DNA from: Amarolinea sp964580725 | GTDB taxonomy: Bacteria; Chloroflexota; Anaerolineae; SSC4; Amarolineaceae | Reading direction: 5' to 3' | Assembly: GCA_964580725.1 (NCBI GenBank) | Contig: CAZOLV010000151.1 | Location: forward strand, 1 to 7,475 | Length of the DNA stretch: 7,475 bases | Shown: positions 1-6,600 of the stretch, piece after piece | Layout: every line of letters begins with the position of its first letter | Position numbering within the stretch: position 1 is the stretch's first letter | The notes under the pieces: model-generated | What the model saw: the letters and a program-made list of their open reading frames with translations, nothing else | What the model was told of the DNA's origin: nothing | Databases searched by the model: none | Position numbers and translations under genes: made by a program

Positions 1-81
1 TTATCCACCCCCGTTTAATAAATATCCGTTTCGGCGCCGCCCGGGCCCCCCCCCGCGCCCCCCCCAAGGCCGGTCTCCCGT
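1..81. other. Low-complexity C-rich stretch downstream of the secreted-protein gene
   Basis: Non-coding sequence after the stop codon of the 82-4008 gene. It holds a run of nine C (46-54), the triplet GCG, and a run of eight C (58-65), next to a GC-rich patch with the palindrome CGGCGCCG (32-39). The first 30 bases are much more AT-rich. In the minus-strand transcript these are long G runs that could form a G-quadruplex. There is no clean stem followed by a U tract, so I do not call a Rho-independent terminator. Because it sits at the very edge of the window, an assembly or contig-end artefact is a real alternative. Confidence 0.6.
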
Positions 82-3000
82 CTATTTGAGGATGAGCGGC
101 ATGATCTGTTTGCCGCCCAGGCTGACGTTGCCGGTCGAGTAGGGGCCGACCTGGTTGTCAGCGTCGAGCATCTGCACGCGCCAGTAGATGGGGCCAGGCA
201 TCACCAGGCCGGTAGGCGTCCAACTGCCGTTGTCGGTGTTGACCGTCACCGGAGCGGGGAAGGTCTCACTGCGGTCGTACTGAATGCGGTAGTAGGCGGC
301 GGGGGCCACCGGCTGCCAACGGAAGATCGGCGCTTCGCTGGTGACGGCGCCCAACGGGGGCGAGACGAGCAGCGGCGCTGGATATTCTTTGTAGAACGAC
401 TGGCGCGGGCTGGGCGGGCCTTCACGATTGTTGGCGTCCAGGAAACTGACTTTCCAGTACCAGGCGCCGTCGCTCACGGTTTGGTGCCAGACTGGGGTGT
501 AGGAGGTGGAGGAGGTGTCAACCGTCAGTGGGCTGCCGAAGTTGGGGTCGTTGTCCAGCCGCAGGCGATAGCGCGGCGCGGCGAAGCGCGGCTGCAGCGT
601 GGGGGTCAGGATGGGCGCCCATTGCAGCGTGGGCAGGTTGTCAATACTGGCGTTGGCAATCGGCGCCAGCGGCTGTGGGTAGGGAGAGGCGCGGGTGAAG
701 CTCTGCACGTCGCTCCAGCGTCCCTGCACCGTGGCCGAACGCCGGACGGCGACGCGCCAGAAATAGGTTCCCTCGCTGATGGCGTTGAAACCGGTGTTGT
801 CGGTGGGGGTGTAGGAGACGCCGTCCACCGTTTGGTTGACGATGGGCGAGCTGAAGTCCTGGTTTTCGTCCACCTGCAGCACGTAGTTGGAGGCGTACTG
901 CACGCGCTGCCAGGCCAGGGTGGGGGTGGTGTAGGTGGGCGCGGCGGTCATGCCGGCGGTGGCCAGACTGTCGAGCGTGAAGCGGCTCGGCTGCGACCAG
1001 GGGCCATAATCGAACAGGGTGGAAGGCGGCGGCTGGACGATCTCATGGCGCACGCGTACGCGCCAGTAGTAGGATTGATTGTTGGCGTAGGCCTGTTTGG
1101 TGGTGAAGGTAGTGGCCAGAAACATGTAGAGCGGATTGGGGGTGAAGTTGCTCTCCCAGGTCTCCCAGGTTTCTACGATGTCGGTGAAAGCCGGATCGCG
1201 CGCCACCTCGACCTGGTAGCCGTCCACCGAATCGTAGTAGGGCATCAGCCAGCGCAGACCGGGCATGGTGTAATGGGGCAGCAGGCCCTCGGCCGGCGTG
1301 TCGAAGGGATAGATGGGGTTGGGCGCATCGCTGGTAAAGGCAAAGCGCACTAGATTGTTGCCCGCTGCGGGCGGCAGCGCCTCGTGAATGGCGTCGCCGG
1401 CGGCGCTGGAGAAAGCGGCCAACGCCAGACTGCCGACCCAGTTGGCGTCGCCGGCGCCAAGCGCCACGTAGGGCAGCCGAATTTCGATGTCGTCGCCGTG
1501 ATCGGTCACGGCGCCGCCGATGCTGGCCAGGCTCTGCCCCGCTTCCCATTGACTGCCGTTCCAGGTGTAGAGGAAGGTCGTTTCGGCGGTTGCCAGCCAG
1601 CCATTGCGACTGGCGTAGACGGCGTACTCTGGGCGGTAGAGGTCGTTGGTGGTGATGGCTTTGCCCAAGGGATCGCTGGTTGCGCCCGGCCCATTGCGGC
1701 AGATGGCCGGGTCGGTATCGGTGCAGTGGTTGATGTCCACGTACACGCCAAACTGCAGGTTGGCGATATTCTGCGTCGCCAGGGCGATGACCCAACTCAG
1801 GCGGCTGACGTCGAGCGAGCGGTCTTGGGCCACGAACAGGCCTTTCATCTGCGGCCCGACGCCGCTGGCGATCTGGTCGTGCTCGCTGCTGGCGAGCGGT
1901 TGGGGCAGCGTGTAGTCGAACTGGTTGCCGGTCATCAGGCGGTGGTTGATGAAGAAATGGCGCGTTTCGCTCCATTCACCGTTTGGTTCGGGGCGCACGC
2001 GCCAGTAGAAGGTTCCGTTGGGCAGACGCTGTGTGCGCCCCTGCCAGGGTACGTAGTGTAGAAACTGCGCCGTGGCCTCGTCCGCCAGATCGGCGAAAGC
2101 GGCATCTTGCGCCACCTGGACGCGGTAGCCGGTGGCGCCGGCGACGGGCTGCCAGGCCAGAATCGGCGCATCAACGGTGGAGTTGCGCCCATCGTCGGGG
2201 AAGAGCAGGCGGATCGGCGTCGCGGTGGGCAGGATTTGCCGGGCGCTGTCGAGCCGCGTCAGCCAGGTCATGGGGAAGCCGAGGCGCGTGGAGCCGCCGC
2301 CGGTGTAGGCGGTGACCGTCCAACTGTAGAGGCGCCCATCGAGTGCGCCGGTGAAGGGATTGCCGGCGGTGGGTGCGGCGGCGTGACTGGCGGTGGTGAG
2401 CGAGAAGGCCAGCGCTCCGCTGACGGCGTCGCGCACCTCCAGGATGTAGAAGTCGGCGGGCGGGTAGGGACGGGCGACGCTGGCGTCGTGCACGGTGTCC
2501 CAGATGAAGAGGGGCGTTGCCTGCGTGGCGTCGGCGTTGACTTGCAGGTTGGCGTCGGGTTCGGCGTAGTAGGGCGGGTAGATCGGATTGGAGCCGAAGC
2601 GGGTGCGGAAATCGAAGCCGCGCACCTCGCTCCAGGGGGTCAGATTGCCGCGTGGATCAATGGCGCGCACCCGCCAGTAGTAGGTGGCGTTGAGCAGAAT
2701 CTCGCCCCAGCCGGCGTGGGCGTAGCTGGTGCCGTAGACCCGTTCGTCGAGCTTGATGGGGTTGGCGAAGCCGATGCTTTCGTCCACCTGAATCTGGTAC
2801 TTTTCGGCGCCGGACACGGCGGTCCAACTGAAGATGGGATGGCCGAGGGCAATCTGGTTGTTGAGCGGCGTCAACAGGCGCGGCGCCAGGTTCCAGCGCA
2901 TTTGGAAGCGACGCACTTCCGACCAGGGGCCGGTGTTGAGCTGCGCATCCACGGCGCGCACCCGCCAGTAGTGTTCTTGATCGTTTGTCAGGTTGCGGTC

Positions 3001-4008
3001 GGGAGTGAAGCTGGTGTTGCGCGTCAGGTAGAGGGTGACTGTGCTGAAGTCTGGGCTGGTGCTGATCTCCAGGCGATATTCGCGCGCCCCGTTCACGGCG
3101 GTCCAGCGGAATTCGGGCGTGAAGGTGAGCGGCGGATAGGGGTTGTTCTCCGGGCCGAGCAGCGCCGGCGCTTCGTCCACCTGCAAGGTGAACGAGGCGG
3201 GCGACATGGGCGCACCGTAGTGCTCGCGATTGTCAATCGGCGTGACGCGCCAGTAGTAGACGCCGTTGGCCAGGCGCACGGTGGGGGTGTGGGCGGCTTC
3301 GAGCGTCAGCGCGCTGTAGTCAACCGAACCGAAGTTGAAATCGCTGTCAATTTGGAACAGATAGCGAGCGGCGCCGGGCACATCGCTCCAGGAGAAGATG
3401 GGCGCCGTGAAGGCGGCGAGGGTTGCGCCCTCCAGCGGCGCCAGCGGCTGCGGCATGACGGCGCCGCTGGCGCTCCAGTCTTTGACGAAGAAGCGTGCGC
3501 TGCTGTACGGCCCCCAGCTCCATGTGTTGCCCGCTTTGACGCGCCAGTAGAAGATGCCATCGGCCAGCGCCTTGGTGGGCGTCCAGGAGGTGGCCAGGGT
3601 CAGCGATTCTTCGACGATGACGGCGAATCCGGCCGAACTGCTGATCTGCACTTGATAGCGTGTGGCTACGGCTTGACCGGCCCAGCGCAGCGTTGGGCTG
3701 CCAACGGGCGGATCGGTCAGGGCGCTGGTGACGGCGCCATCTTCCGGGGAGATGAGCGCCGGTTCGACCAGCGGGATCGGCGTGGCGGTCGGGGTGCGCG
3801 TGGCGGTTGGTGTGCGCGTGGGTGTGCGCGTGGGTGTGCGGGTTGGGGTACGCGTGGGGGTGCGGGTGGCCGTCGGCGGCGGGGTGGTGCTTGTGGCCAG
3901 AGGGCCGGACTCGGCCTGGGCTGGCTGTCCAGGCACGATGAAGAGAACGATCAGACTCAGGCAGATGAACCAGAGCCGCAACAAATGACCAAAATCGGCT
4001 TTCGACAT
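82..4008 (-). CDS. Large secreted multi-module protein: TRTP linker, ten FN3-like repeats, one DOMON/CBM9-like insert
   Basis: This 1308-residue protein is predicted to be exported and to act at the cell surface or outside, in binding or as a scaffold; no catalytic motif is seen. A signal peptide covers about residues 1-32 (hydrophobic 12-25, likely cleavage after AQA). A Thr/Pro/Arg linker follows at 39-79. Ten beta-sandwich modules of roughly 90-118 residues carry an F-strand motif like YYWRV, with Trp at 155, 253, 348, 445, 563 (degenerate, YSWTV), 669, 982, 1084, 1185 and 1276. Between modules six and seven (about 690-890) lies a different domain resembling DOMON/CBM9 modules, holding the only two Cys of the mature chain (762, 770). 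The protein ends in KQIMPLILK, similar to short tails on other Chloroflexota exported proteins. The ATG at 4006-4008 is preceded by AGGAG with 7-base spacing. The FN3 assignment rests on motif pattern and spacing, not a profile search. Confidence 0.93.
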   Translation of the reverse strand: MSKADFGHLLRLWFICLSLIVLFIVPGQPAQAESGPLATSTTPPPTATRTPTRTPTRTPTRTPTRTPTATRTPTATPIPLVEPALISPEDGAVTSALTDPPVGSPTLRWAGQAVATRYQVQISSSAGFAVIVEESLTLATSWTPTKALADGIFYWRVKAGNTWSWGPYSSARFFVKDWSASGAVMPQPLAPLEGATLAAFTAPIFSWSDVPGAARYLFQIDSDFNFGSVDYSALTLEAAHTPTVRLANGVYYWRVTPIDNREHYGAPMSPASFTLQVDEAPALLGPENNPYPPLTFTPEFRWTAVNGAREYRLEISTSPDFSTVTLYLTRNTSFTPDRNLTNDQEHYWRVRAVDAQLNTGPWSEVRRFQMRWNLAPRLLTPLNNQIALGHPIFSWTAVSGAEKYQIQVDESIGFANPIKLDERVYGTSYAHAGWGEILLNATYYWRVRAIDPRGNLTPWSEVRGFDFRTRFGSNPIYPPYYAEPDANLQVNADATQATPLFIWDTVHDASVARPYPPADFYILEVRDAVSGALAFSLTTASHAAAPTAGNPFTGALDGRLYSWTVTAYTGGGSTRLGFPMTWLTRLDSARQILPTATPIRLLFPDDGRNSTVDAPILAWQPVAGATGYRVQVAQDAAFADLADEATAQFLHYVPWQGRTQRLPNGTFYWRVRPEPNGEWSETRHFFINHRLMTGNQFDYTLPQPLASSEHDQIASGVGPQMKGLFVAQDRSLDVSRLSWVIALATQNIANLQFGVYVDINHCTDTDPAICRNGPGATSDPLGKAITTNDLYRPEYAVYASRNGWLATAETTFLYTWNGSQWEAGQSLASIGGAVTDHGDDIEIRLPYVALGAGDANWVGSLALAAFSSAAGDAIHEALPPAAGNNLVRFAFTSDAPNPIYPFDTPAEGLLPHYTMPGLRWLMPYYDSVDGYQVEVARDPAFTDIVETWETWESNFTPNPLYMFLATTFTTKQAYANNQSYYWRVRVRHEIVQPPPSTLFDYGPWSQPSRFTLDSLATAGMTAAPTYTTPTLAWQRVQYASNYVLQVDENQDFSSPIVNQTVDGVSYTPTDNTGFNAISEGTYFWRVAVRRSATVQGRWSDVQSFTRASPYPQPLAPIANASIDNLPTLQWAPILTPTLQPRFAAPRYRLRLDNDPNFGSPLTVDTSSTSYTPVWHQTVSDGAWYWKVSFLDANNREGPPSPRQSFYKEYPAPLLVSPPLGAVTSEAPIFRWQPVAPAAYYRIQYDRSETFPAPVTVNTDNGSWTPTGLVMPGPIYWRVQMLDADNQVGPYSTGNVSLGGKQIMPLILK
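3778..3873 (-). repeat. 12-base tandem repeat encoding the TRTP linker
   Basis: The coding strand repeats a 12-base unit for Thr-Arg-Thr-Pro about five times in the middle, flanked by variant units with Ala (TATRTP, TATP). It covers residues 46-77, straight after the signal peptide. Such Thr-Pro-rich stretches usually form extended, possibly O-glycosylated spacers that hold folded modules away from the membrane or wall. Units differ at synonymous positions, so the array is not perfectly homogeneous, but it is a likely site of copy-number change by slippage. Confidence 0.9.
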
Positions 4009-4015
4009 GAGACCA

Positions 4016-4020
4016 CTCCT
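4016..4020 (-). promoter_or_regulatory. Ribosome binding site of the large secreted-protein gene
   Basis: AGGAG on the minus strand lies 7 bases before the ATG at 4006-4008 and fixes that start. It falls inside the loop of the long inverted repeat 3982-4152, so it would remain single-stranded while the start codon and first codons are paired. Confidence 0.8.
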
Positions 4021-4056
4021 GCACTGCGAAGTCTAGGGGTCTGCAAGCCCGGCTTC

Positions 4057-4085
4057 GACAGTCAATCGGCCATTGGTTCACTGTC
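4057..4085. other. Hairpin in the leader of the secreted-protein gene
   Basis: GACAGT (4057-4062) pairs with ACTGTC (4080-4085), and CAAT (4063-4066) with ATTG (4072-4075), giving a ten-pair stem with a 4-base bulge and a 5-base loop. It lies in the gap between the two envelope-type genes, nested inside the larger inverted repeat. No U tract follows on either strand, so it is not a typical terminator. It may be part of a structured 5' leader. Confidence 0.45.
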
Positions 4086-4181
4086 TACTCGAGCTGCATG
4101 ACCTCATTTTAGCCGGAGTGTCGCTCTGTCAGAATAGGATTTTGGTCATTTGCCGCGGGGTTCTCAATCTGCGTCCGCTGC

Positions 4182-5435
4182 TCAGGGCGCCTCGACCAGG
4201 TAGATCTCCAGGTGCACCGACAGATGTTCGAAGATGCTCCTGGCCTCCTGGGCATTGCCCACGTAGCCCATCTCGCCGATGCGACCGACCAGCGCTAGTG
4301 TCTTGGCCTGAATCTGGAAGCCGGCGCCCGGCCTGGCCAGTACGACATCCCCTTTTTCCTCCAAACGCCCCATCATCTCGGCGTTGTCGAAGGCAAAATC
4401 ACTGGCCAGCACCGCCGTGACGGTGCGGATGTCGCTCTTGTCGAAGAGCCAGATCTCCAGGGCAGTGGCCTGCATCGAGTTGGGGTCACGCGCCAGGGCG
4501 ACTCCCATGCCGCATTCACCCCGATAACCGGCGCCAGTCTCGCCTTCGACCACGAAGGCCTCGTCGTAGTCTGTATCGCCCTGCCGGTAGACGGCATCGA
4601 AAGCGGCCAGTTGCCGGCCAGTTGTTGCGACCTGGGACGCCGGCGCGGACGCCGCTGCGAGTCGGGGCGTGGGCGGTTCTGCGTCGGGCGCAGGGGGCGC
4701 CGGACGATAGTCGAACGCCTGCGCTGGCGGTTCTTCTTCGTAAGAGCCGAGCACTTCCAGATCGTCGGCGTCGAAATCGGCGTCCGGGCCTTCATCCAGC
4801 GCCGAGGGCAGTTGATCCTCGAAAGAGATACTCGGAGGCGGGGGGGCTGGCCGTATGCCTGGCTGCTGTCTGGCGAAGGGCGCGGCGGGCGGCAGCGTTT
4901 CCATCGTAGTGATTGTGGCCGGGGTACTCTCTGCGGGTCGCCGCCCCAGGATCAGCCAGAGCAGGATGGCCAATCCGGCGCCGATGATGATGATTCCGGC
5001 GATGAGCGCCAGGATCGCCAGCAGGCTCTGCGTGCTTTGGCTGGCGACCGCCGCAGTGGGTGTGACGGCCGGCGCAACAGGCGCCGCCGAGCTGGTGTCC
5101 AGCGCGCCGATCAGCATCTGCACATTCTGTGCCTGCTGGATGTGCCCGTCCGAGTTGTAGCGCGCATTCAGCTTGTTGAGCAGAATGCGCATCTCCGCCG
5201 GCGTCCATTCACGCAGGCGCTCCTGCGCCAGGGCCAGATCGCCCGTCGCCGCATACGAATCGGCGACGGCGGTCAGATAGTTGTTCTGGGCGCCCTCACG
5301 CAGGTCGCGCAGGTTGGCGTTCGTCCAGTTGACAGGAAAAAGCCACCAGCCCAGGACGAACAGGCCGACGAGCATTCCGGCGATGAATACGACGAGAAGT
5401 CTGCGCCAGTCACGAATGGCGGTGAGTCGGTTCAT
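4182..5435 (-). CDS. Two-pass membrane protein of unknown function with C-terminal cytoplasmic domain
   Basis: I do not recognise this 417-residue protein. Residues 1-12 are basic. A first membrane segment spans about 13-33, and a second (rich in Leu, Ile and Gly) about 137-163, followed by Arg-Arg. The loop between them (34-136) is mostly helical in character, with an Ala/Pro/Thr-rich end, and should lie outside; both ends should be cytoplasmic by the positive-inside rule. Residues 170-270 form a Pro/Ala-rich, acidic disordered linker. About 275-417 looks like a compact alpha/beta or beta-rich domain containing GECGMGVA and EIWLFDKSDIRTV. Similar architectures seem common in Chloroflexota, but no function can be assigned. 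The ATG at 5433-5435 has an AAGGAA upstream. It starts 59 bases after the carbamoyltransferase stop with no clear terminator between, so co-transcription is possible. Confidence 0.88.
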   Translation of the reverse strand: MNRLTAIRDWRRLLVVFIAGMLVGLFVLGWWLFPVNWTNANLRDLREGAQNNYLTAVADSYAATGDLALAQERLREWTPAEMRILLNKLNARYNSDGHIQQAQNVQMLIGALDTSSAAPVAPAVTPTAAVASQSTQSLLAILALIAGIIIIGAGLAILLWLILGRRPAESTPATITTMETLPPAAPFARQQPGIRPAPPPPSISFEDQLPSALDEGPDADFDADDLEVLGSYEEEPPAQAFDYRPAPPAPDAEPPTPRLAAASAPASQVATTGRQLAAFDAVYRQGDTDYDEAFVVEGETGAGYRGECGMGVALARDPNSMQATALEIWLFDKSDIRTVTAVLASDFAFDNAEMMGRLEEKGDVVLARPGAGFQIQAKTLALVGRIGEMGYVGNAQEARSIFEHLSVHLEIYLVEAP

Positions 5436-5445
5436 AGAACGATGT

Positions 5446-5451
5446 TTCCTT
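5446..5451 (-). promoter_or_regulatory. Ribosome binding site of the two-pass membrane protein gene
   Basis: AAGGAA on the minus strand lies 10 bases upstream of the ATG at 5433-5435. The spacing is slightly long, but it is the only purine-rich match near this start. The rest of the 59-base gap (5436-5494) shows no terminator-like stem with a U tract. Confidence 0.55.
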
Positions 5452-5494
5452 CTGCTTTTCTCCTGAGCTTGGGCTAGACGGCTGTTGCGGTGGG

Positions 5495-6475
5495 TCAGGA
5501 CATGGTCAAGGCCATGACCGCTTTCTGCACGTGCAGGCGATTTTCGGCCTCGTCATAGACCACGCTCTGCGGTCCGTCAATCACGCTGTCGCTCACCTCG
5601 ATGTTGCGATCGGCGGGCAGACAGTGCATGTAAATGGCATCGTCTTTGGCCAGCGCCATGCGCCGGTCGTCGGTGATCCAACCGGTATATTTCTTGGCGA
5701 TCTCGGCCGCCTGTTTGCCATCTTCGGTCGTCAGCAGGCAGCCCCAACTCTTGGGATAGACGACATCTGCATCTGTGAAGGCCTCGTCCATGTCGTGGGT
5801 GATGCTGAAACTGCCGCCATAACGCTTGGCGTTGTCCTGCGCCTCTTGCAGCAGGTGCGGCATCAACTTGTATTCGGGTGGATGCGCCAGCACCACATCC
5901 ATGCCGAAGCGGCTTAGCTGGATGATGAGCGACTGCGGCACCGAAATCGGCTTGACGTAACTGGCGGCGTAGGCCCAGGAGACGGCGATTTTCTGACGGC
6001 GCAGGTTCTTGCCCTTCTTCTCCATGATCGTCATCAGGTCGGCCAGGATTTGGAAGGGATGGTAGACATCACACTGCATGTTGAGCACCGGCGTGCGGCT
6101 GGCCGCGGCGACCTCGCGGATGTAGCGGTTGCCGAAGTTCCAGTCGCACTGGCGGATGGCGATGCCGTCGAAATAGCGGCCGTAGATTTCGCCGATCTCT
6201 TTGGCGGTGTCGCCGTGACTGATCTGCGTCGTTTGCGACTCGATGAAGGCGGCATGACCGCCGAGCTGCGCCATGCCGGCCTCGAAAGAGCCGCGCGTGC
6301 GCGTACTGGTGAAGAAGAAGAGCATGGCCAACACCTTATCGCGCAGATAGGCGTGCGGCAGGTTGAGCGCCCGTTTGCTCTTCAGGTCGAAGGCCACATC
6401 GAGCGCCGTTTCGATCTCTTCGCGCGTCCAGTCGGTATCACCGATGAAGTCGCGCCCACGTAGATTGGTTTGCAT
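5495..6475 (-). CDS. ygeW: YgeW-like knotted carbamoyltransferase
   Basis: A 326-residue enzyme of the aspartate/ornithine carbamoyltransferase superfamily, which moves a carbamoyl group between carbamoyl phosphate and an amino acceptor in the cytoplasm. Carbamoyl-phosphate site residues are present: STRTR (57-61), HPFQ (139-142) and HCLPADR (284-290), plus a late Arg in NRL (313). YgeW-type features are QISHGDT (84-90), the proline-containing WAYAASYVKPISVPQ segment (167-181) typical of the knotted subfamily, FGMDVVLAHPPEY (190-202) and DVVYPKSW (237-244). The last of these sits where ornithine enzymes carry the SMG substrate loop, so ornithine is unlikely to be the substrate. The C-terminus (DEAENRLHVQKAVMAL) is nevertheless ornithine-enzyme-like, and the chain is shorter than E. 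coli YgeW (about 396). Start chosen at 6475, where AGGAGA sits 9 bases upstream. Its YgeY-type neighbour supports a ureido or purine-derived catabolic role. The true substrate is unknown; automated pipelines may label it argF. Confidence 0.9.
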   Translation of the reverse strand: MQTNLRGRDFIGDTDWTREEIETALDVAFDLKSKRALNLPHAYLRDKVLAMLFFFTSTRTRGSFEAGMAQLGGHAAFIESQTTQISHGDTAKEIGEIYGRYFDGIAIRQCDWNFGNRYIREVAAASRTPVLNMQCDVYHPFQILADLMTIMEKKGKNLRRQKIAVSWAYAASYVKPISVPQSLIIQLSRFGMDVVLAHPPEYKLMPHLLQEAQDNAKRYGGSFSITHDMDEAFTDADVVYPKSWGCLLTTEDGKQAAEIAKKYTGWITDDRRMALAKDDAIYMHCLPADRNIEVSDSVIDGPQSVVYDEAENRLHVQKAVMALTMS

Positions 6476-6484
6476 GAATGAGTG

Positions 6485-6490
6485 TCTCCT
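6485..6490 (-). promoter_or_regulatory. Ribosome binding site fixing the ygeW-like start at 6475
   Basis: AGGAGA on the minus strand lies 9 bases before the ATG at 6473-6475. The frame stays open upstream to a GTG at 6544, but those 23 extra residues look non-native and have no comparable site, so the ATG is preferred. Confidence 0.8.
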
Positions 6491-6504
6491 GTCAGGTATT
6501 TGGT

Positions 6505-6533
6505 ATTCTCGCGAGTTCACTCTTTGCAGGCAA
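6505..6533 (-). promoter_or_regulatory. Candidate sigma-70-type promoter for the ygeW-like gene
   Basis: On the minus strand, TTGCCT (6528-6533) and GAGAAT (6505-6510) are separated by 17 bases. Each matches the consensus at four of six positions. Transcription would begin about 6498, leaving a leader of roughly 20-25 bases with the ribosome binding site. It overlaps the 6525-6543 hairpin. The match is modest and could be chance. Confidence 0.3.
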
Positions 6534-6543
6534 TCGGCCTGCA
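6525..6543. other. 7-pair hairpin upstream of the ygeW-like gene
   Basis: TGCAGGC (6525-6531) and GCCTGCA (6537-6543) form a perfect 7-pair stem with a 5-base loop, about 50 bases before the carbamoyltransferase start. No U tract follows on the minus strand. It could be an operator for a dimeric regulator or a leader stem; the overlap with the candidate -35 element fits the operator idea. Confidence 0.45.
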
Positions 6544-6600
6544 CTCCCGCGATTTCTAAGCATCTGCCGGTATTGCGGCTTGAGCAGCAATCATTTCTCG

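Larger units (their letters stand above)
3982..4152. repeat. Inverted repeat spanning the start of the secreted-protein gene
   Basis: Bases 3982-3996 and 4138-4152 are perfect 15-base reverse complements. The left arm is exactly codons 5-9 (Asp-Phe-Gly-His-Leu) of the gene starting at 4008. The right arm is the same coding string on the opposite strand, in the upstream gap. Similarity continues in register with mismatches: CCGC 3976-3979 pairs with GCGG 4155-4158 across a 2x2 internal loop, and the TGTC covering the TG of the start codon pairs with the matching segment at 4127-4130 across a 7x7 loop. The mRNA leader could therefore fold back over the start codon. An old inverted duplication is the alternative origin. 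Confidence 0.85.

Noticed and set aside
481..1353. Plus-strand open frame inside the secreted-protein gene
   Set aside because: Low-complexity Gly/Val/Arg composition, no ribosome site, and fully covered by the minus-strand gene.
3778..3873. CRISPR-like array of short repeats
   Set aside because: The 12-base units are adjacent with no spacers and encode a Thr-Pro linker in frame.
2107..4101. Long open frame on the plus strand opposite the secreted-protein gene
   Set aside because: It is the antisense of a well-supported gene with signal peptide, repeats and ribosome site. Its product is Gly/Arg/Val-rich without domains, as expected from GC-rich antisense frames.
5436..5494. Terminator between the carbamoyltransferase and the membrane protein gene
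   Set aside because: No stable stem followed by a U tract could be found in the 59-base gap.
5495..6475. Canonical ornithine carbamoyltransferase (argF)
   Set aside because: The SMG substrate loop is missing (KSW instead), QISHG replaces the usual Q-x-GRG block, and the knotted-type proline segment is present. The label remains possible only at superfamily level.
6476..6544. Upstream GTG start for the carbamoyltransferase at 6544
   Set aside because: The extra 23 residues have no family similarity, whereas AGGAGA lies at correct spacing before the ATG at 6475, and the family N-terminus fits that start.
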